Shown: positions 26,871-36,522 of the stretch, in pieces | Position numbering within the stretch: position 1 is the first letter of the stretch | Layout of the letters: every line of letters begins with the position of its first letter | Assembly: GCA_965205385.1 (NCBI GenBank) | Contig: CBDBGS010000008.1 | Location: 1,612,001 to 1,676,000 of the forward strand | Direction: 5' to 3' | DNA: 64,000 bases | From: CATOSP01 sp965205385 | GTDB lineage: Bacteria > Chloroflexota > Dehalococcoidia > Lucifugimonadales > UBA3495 | Made by a program: the position numbers and the translations under genes | The notes under the pieces: model-generated | Database searches by the model: none | What the model was told of the DNA's origin: nothing | The model's input: only the letters and a program-made list of their open reading frames with translations

Positions 26871-27839
26871 ATGGCAGGAAGTTACAGCATTCTCGTAGGG
26901 ACCACCGGCGCCGGACTATTTCATAGTCCCGATTCAGGAGACAATTGGAGCCGGATTGGCAGCCCCATCCCCGGGGAGTCCCAGATCAGGGCGTTGGCTG
27001 TGGACCCCCAAAGTCCCAACGTGGTATACGCGGGCTCGAACAACGGGGTCTACCGGACCGAGGACGCCGGGAGCAGTTGGGCCAAGTTGGACTCTCCCAT
27101 GGAAGGGCTCAACATCTGGTCCATTGCCATCGACCCAGGCGACTCGAAGACCATCTTCGTGGGCACCAGTCCCCCGTTCCTGTTCAGGTCCACCGATGGC
27201 GGCAAGAGCTGGGAGAAGCTATCAGCGGACATCGCTCAGGAGTGCGCCATTGGTTCGCCTCGGGTAACAGCCTTGCTGGTGGACCCGGTGGACCGCGGCA
27301 CGGTGTTGGCGGGAGTTGAGATCGACGGCGTATACCGCAGCCGTGACGGCGGAGACACCTGGGCGCACGTGGATTCCGGGATCACCAACCCGGACATTCA
27401 CGGCATGGCGTTCAGCGTGGGCGAATCGAAGACGGTTTTGGTCAGCACGCCCCGGGAAATCTTCGCCAGCCAAGACGACGCGGAGACCTTCCAGTCGCTG
27501 GCGGTGACTTCGAACTTCCCGATGCCCTACTGCCGTTGGATTGCGGTTAAGGCGGACGATCCCCGCGTGCTATTCGCGGCCAACGGCGACGCCGCCATCG
27601 GCAACACCGGCACCATCCAGCGTTCATCTGACGGCGGCCAGACATGGCAGACCCGGCCCTTGCCGGTGGAGCCCAACTCGCCGGTGTGGAACTTCGCGAC
27701 GCATCCCGCCGACCCCGACCTGGTGTTGGCCAACAGTGTGTACGGAGAACTGTACCGCAGCCCGGACGGCGGCGAGAACTGGGAAAAGATCAAGAAGGAG
27801 TTCACCGAGGTCCGCGCCCTGGCCTGGACTCCCAACTAA
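26871..27839 (+). CDS. Seven-repeat BNR/sortilin-type beta-propeller protein
   Basis: 322 aa with seven SxDxGxxW-type repeats: SPDSGDNW (19-26), TEDAGSSW (63-70), STDGGKSW (107-114), SRDGGDTW (157-164), SQDDAETF (200-207, degenerate), SSDGGQTW (252-259), SPDGGENW (297-304). This fits a seven-bladed propeller. There is no signal peptide, so it is probably cytosolic. Start ATG 26871 is set by AGGGAGG (26856-26862). Similar to VPS10/YCF48-like proteins; function unknown. A terminator follows. Confidence 0.82.
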   Translation: MAGSYSILVGTTGAGLFHSPDSGDNWSRIGSPIPGESQIRALAVDPQSPNVVYAGSNNGVYRTEDAGSSWAKLDSPMEGLNIWSIAIDPGDSKTIFVGTSPPFLFRSTDGGKSWEKLSADIAQECAIGSPRVTALLVDPVDRGTVLAGVEIDGVYRSRDGGDTWAHVDSGITNPDIHGMAFSVGESKTVLVSTPREIFASQDDAETFQSLAVTSNFPMPYCRWIAVKADDPRVLFAANGDAAIGNTGTIQRSSDGGQTWQTRPLPVEPNSPVWNFATHPADPDLVLANSVYGELYRSPDGGENWEKIKKEFTEVRALAWTPN

Positions 27840-27861
27840 CCCCCGGATTCTTCAAGGTGAC

Positions 27862-27892
27862 AAGGGGCGGGCTTCGTGTCCGCCCTTTCTTT
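27862..27892 (+). terminator. Rho-independent terminator after the BNR gene
   Basis: AAGGGGCGG pairs with CCGCCCTTT around a GCTTCGTGT loop, followed by CTTTC. It lies 23 nt beyond the BNR stop. Confidence 0.7.
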
Positions 27893-27932
27893 CGTCCCCG
27901 GCCGGGCATTAGATAAATGGAGGGAAACCGCC

Positions 27933-28779
27933 ATGACACAAGGGCAGACCGTACTAGACCCACGCGCGGCGGGGGGCAAGCGGCTCCAGGGGAAGATCGC
28001 CGTGGTCACGGGATCGGGACAGGGTCACGGGGCGGGCCACGGCCAGGCGATTCGTCGAAGAAGGGGCGTCGGTGATGATCGTGGACCGGCACCAGCCCGG
28101 AGCGGAGAGGGTGCGCGATGAGCTAAGGGCCTATGGCGGCCAGGCCGAAACTTTCATAGGAGATATATCCAGCCACGAGGTTGCCACGTCGTTGATGGAA
28201 ACGGCCAGGGAACGATTCGGCCGGATCGACATACTGGTGAACAACGTGGGCGGGGCGTTCCGGCTGCCCGGCAGCGGTGAGATGGGCTGGGAAAAGACCC
28301 CGGAGGACCTGGTGGGGAACATACAGAACAACCTGTTTACGTGCCTCTGGTGTTGCTGGGCGGTTGCCCCGATCATGATCGAGCAGCAGTCGGGGTCAAT
28401 CGTTAATTTCGGCTCCCACGCCGTGCGGGGAATGGGCCGGTTGGGATACGCGGCCGCCAAGGGCGGGATATGGGCAATTACGACCAGCCTGGCCCTGGAA
28501 CTTGCACCCTACAACGTGCGGATCAACCTGGTGGTGCCCCATTCGAGTACGCGCGCGGAAGGCGACACTCTCGTAACTCGGATTCCCGGCGAGACACCAC
28601 CGTCCGGCGGGAGAGGGCCTACGCTGGTGGCCTCCGCGAGTCTCACGCCTATCCCGCTAAACCGCCCCGGTACGCCGGAGGAAGTGGCGGCGGCCGTGAC
28701 ATTTCTCGCCTCGGACGATTCGTCGTTCACCACGGGCGAGTCAATCTGCGTGGGCGGCGGGGCGTTCTGCCGCTTGTAG
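27933..28779 (+). pseudogene. Short-chain dehydrogenase/reductase, frameshifted near the N-terminus
   Basis: ATG 27933 with GGAGG upstream begins MTQGQTVLDP; GKIAVVTGSGQG is the NAD(P) motif. The frame then shifts near 28028-28036 (CGGGGCGGG, one extra G) and continues as RATARRFVEEGASVMIVDR. It runs through NNVGG, the catalytic Ser (NFGSHAV) and YAAAKGG (YxxxK), to 28779. Restored length about 282 aa is normal for classical SDRs. Either an assembly indel or recent decay. Confidence 0.82.
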
Positions 28780-28788
28780 GACGGCGGG

Positions 28789-29901
28789 CTACCAGCCCCG
28801 CATTTCCCGCGCTGTTTCCACCACCAATTCGATCTTGCGCCACTGCTGCTCTTCAGTGAGAAGGTTGCCCGCCGCGGTGGACGCAAACCCGCACTGTGGG
28901 CTTAACGCCAGGTAATCTTCGGGGATGTACTTGCACGCCTCATCCAGCCGGTCCAAAAGCCGCTCCTGGGGCTCAAGCCTGGAGTCCTTGCTGCTGACCA
29001 AGCCGAGGACGACGGACTTTCCCCTGGGGACGAACCGCAGCGGCTCAAAGGTGCCGGCGCGGTCGGTGTCGTACTCCAGCAGGAACCGATCGACGTTAAG
29101 GGAGCCGAACAACTTCTCCGCGATGGGGTCGTAGCCTCCCTCGGCGTACCACTTGCTTTCGTTGTTGCCTCGGCAGATGTGGATGGCGATGGTGGAACCT
29201 TGACCCCTGGCCTCTTCCACGCACATGTTGTCGGCGGCCAGCGCCTCGTCGAACATCTTGTCGGGGTCTTCTCCCAGATCTGTGAGGTGTTGACGCCACC
29301 TGGGGTCCACGTAGTAGCTGTATCTGGGCGCGTCGATCTGGATATAGGGGACACCCTCTTCCACGAGGGCATTTATCTCCGCCTTGATTATCCCAGCGAT
29401 CTCCCACAGAAGGTCGGAACGGGTGGGGTAGAACTGGTCCGTTAGCCCCGGTTGGTAGCTGATGGCCGGAAACTGGCTGGGGCTGGGAACGGTTATCTTG
29501 TAGCGGCCTGGCACGTGCTGACGCAAGAAAGCCGATTGATGCTCCGTCAACCGCTTAATTTGTCTCAGCTTGCCTCCCACAACCTGCCTGGTCCCCTGCT
29601 CTTGAGGTTCGCCTCCCGGACCCTGCCAGACCCGGACGACGGCGGGCTGATCGGTCTCGACATACCCATCCACGGACTCGATCAGGTCGTTCTGGAACCC
29701 GGTGCGCCGGAACTCTCCGTCGGAGAAGATGTCCACGTTGGCCCCGCCCTGACGATGAAAGGTCCCGACGATGGCCTGGTCTTCGACCTCCCTCAACTTC
29801 TCCCGGTCTATCTTTCCTTGCTGGAAAGCGGCGCGGGCCTCCTTTAGCTCCGGTGGCCGGAGCAGGCTGCCAACGTGGTCAGCACGGTAGAGTTCCGGCA
29901 T
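28789..29901 (-). CDS. Cobalamin-independent methionine synthase C-terminal-like protein (MetE-like)
   Basis: 371 aa. YRADHVGSLLRP at the start, HICRGN and SPQCGFAS supply the His-Cys-Cys zinc ligands of MetE-type methyltransferases. Only the C-terminal catalytic barrel is present, as in short core-MetE or epoxyalkane:CoM transferase-type proteins. Acceptor thiol and methyl or alkyl donor cannot be assigned. ATG 29901 is chosen because AGGAGGACGAGCG precedes it. Convergent with the SDR gene. Confidence 0.83.
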   Translation of the reverse strand: MPELYRADHVGSLLRPPELKEARAAFQQGKIDREKLREVEDQAIVGTFHRQGGANVDIFSDGEFRRTGFQNDLIESVDGYVETDQPAVVRVWQGPGGEPQEQGTRQVVGGKLRQIKRLTEHQSAFLRQHVPGRYKITVPSPSQFPAISYQPGLTDQFYPTRSDLLWEIAGIIKAEINALVEEGVPYIQIDAPRYSYYVDPRWRQHLTDLGEDPDKMFDEALAADNMCVEEARGQGSTIAIHICRGNNESKWYAEGGYDPIAEKLFGSLNVDRFLLEYDTDRAGTFEPLRFVPRGKSVVLGLVSSKDSRLEPQERLLDRLDEACKYIPEDYLALSPQCGFASTAAGNLLTEEQQWRKIELVVETAREMRGW

Positions 29902-29991
29902 CGCTCGTCCTCCTGAATAGCGCTCGACACGGGTTAACGCCGTATGAATATGGGATGGCATTCCGGATGTGTCAAGAGCGGTCCCCAGGGC

Positions 29992-30346
29992 GTAACTGTT
30001 CAGACTTGATGTGCCCTTCCCATTCCCAGCCCGTCATTCCGGGCTTGACCCGGAATCCAGAAACCTTTACAACCAGCAACGGTCACTATCATTGGCATTT
30101 CTGGATTCCCGCATGCGGAGACCTTTGCGTAACCTTCCGCGACTCCCGCGAAAGCGAGAATCCAGAGTGCGCCCAGATACGGAGGACGCCCTCACCCTAA
30201 CCCTCTCCCGGAGGGAGAGGGGATTATTCAAAGGTCTCCCTGCGCGGGAATGACTGGTTGCGGCTGAGGGACATAGTTCGAGAATCATCGTGGAGATGCC
30301 CGATTTGGGATTAAGCCAATCCGCCTCCTCGAGTCTGAACAGTTGC
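29992..30346 (-). repeat. MITE-like ~350 bp dispersed repeat, copy 2
   Basis: Terminal inverted repeats GTAACTGTTCAGA (29992-30004) and TCTGAACAGTTGC (30334-30346) match at 12 of 13. The outer arms align with the reverse complement of 4702-5053. It occupies most of the gene-free stretch 29902-30488 between divergent MetE-like and LLM genes. Confidence 0.75.
30117..30239 (+). repeat. 123 bp core, copy 2, same strand orientation as copy 1 despite inverted arms
   Basis: GGAGACCTT (30117-30125) to AAGGTCTCC (30231-30239). Exactly the same length as the core at 4806-4928, and about 93 percent identical by eye. Confidence 0.7.
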
Positions 30347-30488
30347 CCCACGGCGCCTTGCAGGCGAAAGATGGAAACTTCCCAGCGTCCCGTTGACACC
30401 CACGGGGCCGTCACCTAACATCTTGCCAACGTTGGCGGCTGGGCGGGAGCCCGGCGCATCACCTGAGAGGCTTTCGGAGAGAACTTTT

Positions 30489-31595
30489 GTGAAGGCGTCA
30501 TACTTCGCATGTATGGGATACGCGGACCGGCATGAGTTCCCCCCTGACTGGCCGGTGCCCTCGGCGTTTCAGGACACCGGAATAGCGATGCGTAGTTATG
30601 ACGAAGGCATGGCCGAGGCGGAGTTGGCCGAAGATGTGGGCTTTGACTGGGTGAGCCTCTCCGAGCACCACTATTCGGGCAACCGAATGACGCCGAATCC
30701 GGCTGTGATGGCCGCAGCCGTGGCCCAGCGGTGCCGCCGGGTCAAGATTGCCTTGCTAGGCCAATTGCTTCCGATCATCAACCCTGTCCGCGCCGCCGAG
30801 GAAGTCGGTATGCTGGATAATCTGACCGGCGGACGGCTGGTCGTAGCGTTCATGCGCGGGATTATCAGCGAAGACCAGGTATACGACCTTAACCCGGCGG
30901 AGGGGCGGGACAGGCTTACCGAGGGGATGGACCTAGTGATCAAGGCTCTCACCGAACCACAGCCCTTTTCCTGGGAAGGCCGCTACTACCGCTACCGCAC
31001 CGTGTCGGTTTGGCCCAGACCGGTGCAGCAGCCGCTCCCTCCGGTGATCGTGGCCACCAGAAGCGAGGACGCGCTCAAGTATGCCGCCAACAACAGGCTG
31101 GGCCTGGGCGTCTCCTACGATTCCGTGGAAGATACTGCCAGGGTTGCCGCCAGATACACCCAGCTATGCCGCGAGGCCGGATGGGAACCGGGTCCCGACC
31201 AGATTGTGTACCGGGGAGGCATCTGCCTTGGTGAGACGGACGAGGGAGCGGAATCGTTCATGGACGACCTGGACTCCCGGGGAGTGCAGCGCGGCGTCGC
31301 GGTCGGTCCGACATTAACGCGGGCGGTGCAGTCAGCGAGGAGTGGAGAGGCTTTCGATGGGAGCAGGGTTTTCGCCGCCGGAGCCGGAGCGGTGGCGGGC
31401 CGCAGCCTTCGGGGTATGGTTGGCTTCGTTGGGAGCCCTGACACCGTGGTTGAGAAGCTGAAGGCTTTCCATGATGAGGCGGGCGTGGGGGTAGTTGACC
31501 TGGCATTCCAACAGCCGGGGATCGGCCATGATTATGTAATGAAGGAAATTGGACTCTTCGGCCGGGAAGTGCTTCCCCGCATGAAAGAGTTCTAG
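30489..31595 (+). CDS. LLM-class flavin-dependent monooxygenase
   Basis: 368 aa from GTG 30489 (VKASYFACMGYADRHEFPPDW), with GGAGAG upstream. GFDWVSLSEHHYSGNRMTPNP, VRAAEEVGMLDNLTGGRLVVAF and a C-terminal GFVGSPDTVVEKL fit the luciferase-like family. It is intact and a different subgroup from the other two LLM genes here: a longer N-terminal loop and an HHY motif. Followed 34 nt later by an alpha/beta hydrolase gene, so ester or lactone formation then hydrolysis is a plausible pair. Confidence 0.87.
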   Translation: MKASYFACMGYADRHEFPPDWPVPSAFQDTGIAMRSYDEGMAEAELAEDVGFDWVSLSEHHYSGNRMTPNPAVMAAAVAQRCRRVKIALLGQLLPIINPVRAAEEVGMLDNLTGGRLVVAFMRGIISEDQVYDLNPAEGRDRLTEGMDLVIKALTEPQPFSWEGRYYRYRTVSVWPRPVQQPLPPVIVATRSEDALKYAANNRLGLGVSYDSVEDTARVAARYTQLCREAGWEPGPDQIVYRGGICLGETDEGAESFMDDLDSRGVQRGVAVGPTLTRAVQSARSGEAFDGSRVFAAGAGAVAGRSLRGMVGFVGSPDTVVEKLKAFHDEAGVGVVDLAFQQPGIGHDYVMKEIGLFGREVLPRMKEF

Positions 31596-31629
31596 TCACA
31601 ATATTCGGACCAATAGTCCGGGAGGAACG

Positions 31630-32504
31630 ATGGCGGATTTCAGCACCGGGACAGTACATGCCAACGGCATCGATTTCCATTATCTGGAGATGGGCGAAGG
31701 GCCGCTGGCCCTATGCTTTCACGGGTTTCCAGACCATGCTTACTCGTTCCGGCACCTTCTGCCCGAATTGGCCGAAGCCGGCTTTCGCGCGGTCGCTCCG
31801 TTTATGGGGGGTACTCTCCGACCCAGGCGCCGAAGGACGGGAAGTACCAGGCGGTTCTCATGTGCAGGGACGTGTTGGGGATTGTTGACGCCCTGGGCGC
31901 GGAGAACGCGTACCTGATCGGCAACGACTGGGGGGCCGGGGCGGTTACCGGCGCGACGATATTGGCTCCTGAGAAGGTGAACAAGCTGGTGACCATCGCC
32001 TCGGGGCGGGCCGACCGGGAACTGCAGAGGACCTACCTGCACCTGAGAGGGACTTGGCACGGGTACTTCTTCCAGATGCCATTCGCCGAAGAGGTGGTCG
32101 CGCACAACGATTACGCTTTCGTCGAGGACTGGTGGCGGGACGCTTCGCCGGAGTGGGATATCCCGGCGTATGCCCTGGAGAGCATTCGTGAGACGTTCCG
32201 CAAGCCGGGTGTCGTGCAGGCAGCTCTTAGCTACTACCGGGCCAGGTACCGCCCGGAGCTTCAGGACCCGTCGGCGAAAGAAGATGAGGACCGGGTCGCC
32301 GCCGGTCCCGTAACCGTGCCCACGCTGGCGCTACACGGAACGCGGGACCGCCCCAAGAGACTGGACGGTTTTGAAAGCGAGAACATGGACCGGTATTTCA
32401 CCGGCGGGCTGGAGAAAGTGATCATCCCTGGCACAGGCCACTTCATGCACCAGGAAAAGCCGGAGGAAATCAACCCGCTGATAGTGGATTTCCTGAAGCG
32501 TTAG
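31630..32504 (+). pseudogene. Alpha/beta hydrolase (epoxide hydrolase/dehalogenase-like), frameshifted
   Basis: ATG 31630 with GGGAGGAACG begins MADFSTGTVHANGIDFHYLEMG; CFHGFPDHAYSFR is the oxyanion region. The frame breaks at a G run (31806-31811), where one G appears missing. It continues as GYSPTQAPKDGKY to IGNDWGAG (nucleophile D in GNDWG) and the catalytic His in PGTGHFMHQEKPEE. An Asp nucleophile suggests epoxide hydrolase or haloalkane dehalogenase-type chemistry. Restored length about 291 aa. A small hairpin CGGAC/GTCCG precedes the ribosome binding site. Confidence 0.82.
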
Positions 32505-32543
32505 GCGATTCCAGGGCTTCCACACCGCCTGGGCGGTTGCCCG

Positions 32544-33671
32544 TTAGCCGCCTCCTGTCAACGCTTGTTCCAAGTCCGCTATGAGGTCGTCCGGGTTCTC
32601 CAGTCCTACGGAAACCCTGAGTAGATCGTTGGGGGTCTGAATTCCCGGACCTTCGATTGAAGCCCGGTGTTCGATCAGGCTTTCGTAGCTTCCCAGGCTG
32701 GTTGCCCGGGTGAAAAGGGAGACCCTGGAGGTTACCGCGAACGCCTCTTCCGCTCCGCCGCTGACACGAAAAGAAAGCATTCCGCCAAATAGGGACATCT
32801 GACGGCGGGCGATGTTGTGGCCGGGGTGCCCCTCCAGTCCTGGAAAGAATACTTCTTCAACCTTGGGGTGGCCGTTGAGGAACGCGGCAACCCTGGCGGC
32901 GTTCTCCGAGTGGGCCCGCATCCGGTATGGCAGGGTGCGGATGCCCCGGAGGAGCAGCCAGCAGTCGAAGGGAGACGGGACCGCGCCTCCGTCGAGCTGT
33001 ATGTTGCGGACCTCTTCGAATAGCCCGTCCTCGCGCGCGCCCACCACAATGCCGCCGGTTACGTCTCCGTGTCCGCCCAGGTACTTGGTCGTCGAGTGGA
33101 GCGCCAGGTCAGCTCCCAGGTCGAGGCAGCGTTGCAACACGGGGCTGGCCCAGGTGTTGTCGCACACGCAGACGATACCGTGCCCGTGGGCCAACTCCGA
33201 CACAGCTTGGATGTCGGTGATCTTGAGCAGAGGATTTGAAGGAGATTCCACCAGTATGAGCCTGGTGGAAGGCTTCAACGCTTTGCGGATCTGATCGATG
33301 TCGGTCATGTCCACGAAGGTAGAATCCAGGCCCCAACGGGCGAACCGCTCCCTTAAAAGCTTGGCCGTACCATGGTATATGTCCTGGGGCGCGATGACGT
33401 GGTCGCCCGCAGACAGGGCCTGAAACACGCTCATGATGGCGGCCATCCCTGACGAAAAGGCCGCCGCCGCTGCTCCGCCTTCCAGGTCGCGCACGCACTC
33501 TTCCAGGAGATTGCGGGTAGGGTTGCCGACACGTCCGTAGACGAATCCCGTCGGGTAGGACCCGTCGCCGTCCCTTTCGAAGGTGGTGGACATGTGGATT
33601 GGGGGCGTGACCGCGCCAGTGGCGGGGTCGACGCCGCGGCCGCTATGGACGGCGATGGTTTCGATGTTCAT
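32544..33671 (-). CDS. Cys/Met metabolism PLP enzyme (cystathionine gamma-synthase/lyase or methionine gamma-lyase-like)
   Basis: 375 aa from MNIETIAVHSGRG. YGRVGNPT (PLP phosphate contact), SSGMAAI, and the Schiff-base lysine K196 in LHSTTKYLGGHGDV. Start 33671 is preferred over the upstream 33737 because of GGAG 7 nt before it and because family members begin here. Family members act on cystathionine, O-acylhomoserine or methionine; the exact reaction is not decided by sequence alone. Confidence 0.88.
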   Translation of the reverse strand: MNIETIAVHSGRGVDPATGAVTPPIHMSTTFERDGDGSYPTGFVYGRVGNPTRNLLEECVRDLEGGAAAAAFSSGMAAIMSVFQALSAGDHVIAPQDIYHGTAKLLRERFARWGLDSTFVDMTDIDQIRKALKPSTRLILVESPSNPLLKITDIQAVSELAHGHGIVCVCDNTWASPVLQRCLDLGADLALHSTTKYLGGHGDVTGGIVVGAREDGLFEEVRNIQLDGGAVPSPFDCWLLLRGIRTLPYRMRAHSENAARVAAFLNGHPKVEEVFFPGLEGHPGHNIARRQMSLFGGMLSFRVSGGAEEAFAVTSRVSLFTRATSLGSYESLIEHRASIEGPGIQTPNDLLRVSVGLENPDDLIADLEQALTGGG

Positions 33672-34065
33672 GTTAGCTCCAGGACGTGAAAGATCTGAGT
33701 TTGCAATCTTGGTCGAGGAATTCTCCGGGACAATCATCCGGGAAGAGTTTTCCGAGAGATCAAGTCTTGAACTGATGATTGAAGGATTGACTATAGTATG
33801 TTCGGTGGGAGAGAAGTTGCTGATTCTGGTGTGTAGTAGGGTGACTCATGCCAAAACGCTCCAAAGATCAGGGTATACGACATTGGGCTAGTTCGCAGGA
33901 CAAAAGTTAGTGGTCGAAAGGTGATCCACCTTGATACGATTTCGGGAATCGTTTAGATTGGGCCAATATCGCGGAGCCTCATCCGCCTGTAGTCAACAGA
34001 GTACAAATCTAATCGAAGTATTTCATTCCCTAGGAAGTGGATCCGGCTTCAGAGAGGATCGTTTC
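33672..34065. other. Gene-poor stretch
   Basis: About 390 bp without a convincing gene. A 20-codon frame beginning MPKRSKDQGIRHWASSQ (33849-33911) may be the remnant of a small basic protein but ends at once. Nothing else was recognised. Confidence 0.5.
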
Positions 34066-35193
34066 ATGGATTACTTTTTGGATCTATTTACACCTGAGAC
34101 CTGACGAGCCTTCCTTGAGAGCGGCGCCAATATGACGGGCTTCATGGAACGGCATGGCCGATTAGCCAAAGAGCGAGTGAAAAAGGGGGATATATTTCTG
34201 TGCTATCTTACGCGGTTGTCGCGTTGGTGCGGCGTGTTAGAGGCTTAGTCCGATTGCTACTACGACGACTCCGCGATTTTCGATACGCTGGACCCATTCA
34301 TAGTTCGTTTTGGGGTAACGCCGCTCGTACTACTTGAGTCTGAGACAGCAGTCCCAATTCTCGAGGATGACATTTGGAGTGCGCTCACGATCACGAGACA
34401 ACACGACTGGCGAAACCCCCACTGGACGGGATTCTTTCGAAGTTCACTCAACAGGTTTGATCAAGACGATGGCCGTTTTTTAGTGGAGTTTCTTGGAAAC
34501 CAAAGGTCGAACCCCAAGAGTTACCCACTCACGGAGAAGGACCAGCGTCAGTTGGCCCGTACGACCAGCGTTCGAACGTTGGATCGGGTAGTCGACGTCG
34601 AAGTCCCCGATGACGGAGAAGATGATACTGAGGTGGAAGCCACCCAAGTGGACCATCCACGCGCAATTGACGTTCGAGAGTCCATCCAGATGCAAGCGAA
34701 AGTCGCTTAAATTGGCGCGGAAATGGGATTCTATATCTGGGTGCCTAGGAACGATTGGGCTAGAGTGCTAGAACGTTTGCCCACAGGGATGCACCAGAAT
34801 TTTCTTGGATCGCTTCCTTTGAACTACGATGACACGACGCTAAGAACCATAGAGCAGATCGATGTACTGTGGTTGAAAAACCGATCGAGGGCACGAGCAT
34901 TTGAGATTGAGCACACGACCGCCATCTATTCGGGTCTGCTACGAATGGCCGATTTGCTAGCCCTACAACCGAACATGGATACTCGCCTACACGTCGTTGC
35001 CCCTACGGATAAGCGGGACAGGGTCCTATGCGAGATCAGGAGGCCCGTCTTCTCTCTACTGGACAGAGGTCCCCTATATGAGCAGTGCACGATCCTGTCA
35101 TACGATGCGGTCCAGAGTCTTGGTGGGGAGCGCCATCTCGCATACATGAAAGACGATATCATCGAAGAGTATGCAGAATCTGCGGAGGTCTAA
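34066..35193 (+). pseudogene. EVE-domain plus restriction-nuclease-like protein with three in-frame stops
   Basis: A single frame from ATG 34066 (GAGAGG upstream) to 35193 is interrupted by TGA (34102-34104), TAG (34246-34248) and TAA (34708-34710), with no frameshift. The N-terminal part reads like an EVE/PUA-like modified-base reader (ERVKKGDIFLCYLTRLSRWCGVLE). The C-terminal part (QIDVLWL...RAFEIEHTTAIYSGLLRMADL) looks like a PD-(D/E)XK-type fold with an ExE core. Such fusions are thought to act in modification-dependent restriction. Substitution-only decay and immediate proximity to other broken defence genes suggest real loss of function. Confidence 0.6.
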
Positions 35194-35209
35194 GTTTAGT
35201 TGGTTCCGA

Positions 35210-35392
35210 ATGACTCCCTCCCATCCTGGCAGCTTTATTCGGGCGGAGGTAATCAGGGACCTTGGACCGAGTGTCACCAAGGCGGCTGAGGTTCTAGGCG
35301 TCCGCCGGGACGCGCCGCGGGACTTGCTAAGTAACTATCTCAAATTGGGGTTTCAGAGCGTGGTTAATGTGTGGAGGTTGTCGGTAGGATAA
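35210..35392 (+). pseudogene. HigA-type antitoxin N-terminal fragment
   Basis: MTPSHPGSFIRAEVIRDLG followed by SVTKAAEVLGVRR is the N-terminal helix-turn-helix of HigA/VapI antitoxins. Similarity ends after RR, and the remaining residues are unrelated, so the DNA-binding domain is truncated just before the following IS5-type remnant. No HigB toxin is visible upstream. Confidence 0.6.
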
Positions 35393-35418
35393 TTCCCAAA
35401 GGCGGGTGGAGGTGAATC

Positions 35419-36266
35419 GTGCTGGAGGGGAAACCATTACCTAATATTTGGGATGTTCCGGACGACCTTCGGGAGCGAATCGAACCGGTGATACTGGAGT
35501 TGGACCCGCCCAAATCCAAGGAGCGCAAACGGGCGGACCAGCGGAAGATGCTGGAATGGACCGTCTTTCGGATGCGAAGCGGTTGCCAGTGGAACCACTT
35601 GCCCAAGGAGTTGGGGGACGATAGCACTATCCATCGGATCTTCCAGCCCTGGGTAGGGAGCGAGGCGCTGGAGGGCATCTGGGCTGTCCTGATAGAACAA
35701 TGCCAGGAGTTGGGTGGCGTGAACTGGGAATGGCAGTCGGCGGATTGCTCTATGGGCAAAGCGCGTTTTGGGGGTCATTGGACGAAACCCGACCGGCCGG
35801 GGCAAAGCCGGGAACAAGAAGAGCATCCTGGTCGACGCAGTAAGCGGACCCTTGAGCGTAGCGGTGGCGGGAGCCAACGTCCATGATACGAAACTCTTGA
35901 GACCGACCTTGGAGAGAATGTGGAGAGCATAGTAGCGACGCGACCGCGAGGCGCGCAAAACCTGTGCCTGGACAAGGGTATGACAATCCCACAGGCCACG
36001 AGACCGTTGCCGCCTACCAGCACTGTCCGCATATCCGGCGCATTGGGGAGGAGAAGCTGGACCAATGGGACGAGAAAACCTTCCCCGCCCGAAGGTGGGT
36101 GGTAGAACGCACCTTGGGCTGGCTGTCCAAGTGCCGGGCGATATTGGTGCGCTACGACCAGAAGCCGGCCAATTACCTGGGCCTGGTTTCTACACCTGAT
36201 TCAATAGGTGTGTACCCTCCTCTGGTACCGCCGTCAACGCCGCCTCGCTATTTTGAGATATTTGCT
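35419..36266 (+). pseudogene. Degraded IS5-family (IS427-like) transposase
   Basis: N-terminal part MLEGKPLPNIWDVPDDLRERI and FRMRSGCQWNHLPKELGDDSTIHR is the DUF4096/IS427-type domain. The catalytic region survives in pieces (WQSADCSMGK, GANVHDTK, then LDKGYDNPTGHETV in a third frame, then RRWVVERTLGWLSKCRAILVRYDQK). The last codons (LWYRRQRRLAILR) are out of frame behind a hairpin TACACCT...AGGTGTGTA near 36203-36224. At least three frameshifts. No terminal inverted repeats could be defined. Confidence 0.75.
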
Positions 36267-36522
36267 TAATAGTCACTCCTCAACCATCTGGCCAGTTCTA
36301 GAATGCCTTGCTTAGGTTTCAACATCTTCTCTTGTTGTTTGGTCAACCGCCGTCCCGCTGAAATCCGGGGGACATTTGGTCACCTTGGTCCGAGAGTGGC
36401 GGATTTAGTTTTGGTCACTACACGGTTCCTTCACCCCTCTTTGCCGGGACATGGATGGATATTCCCTTCCACGTCCCGATCGGTCTCCGCGAACAACAAG
36501 GCTCACAGCCAGTGATCGATGA
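36267..36522. other. Short gene-free stretch
   Basis: About 250 bp between the IS5-type remnant and the broken zinc-ribbon gene. No coding, repeat or hairpin signal was recognised. Confidence 0.4.

Noticed and set aside
33583..33891. 102-codon plus-strand open frame
   Set aside because: Starts inside the antisense of the PLP enzyme gene and runs into non-coding DNA without ribosome binding site or protein-like composition.
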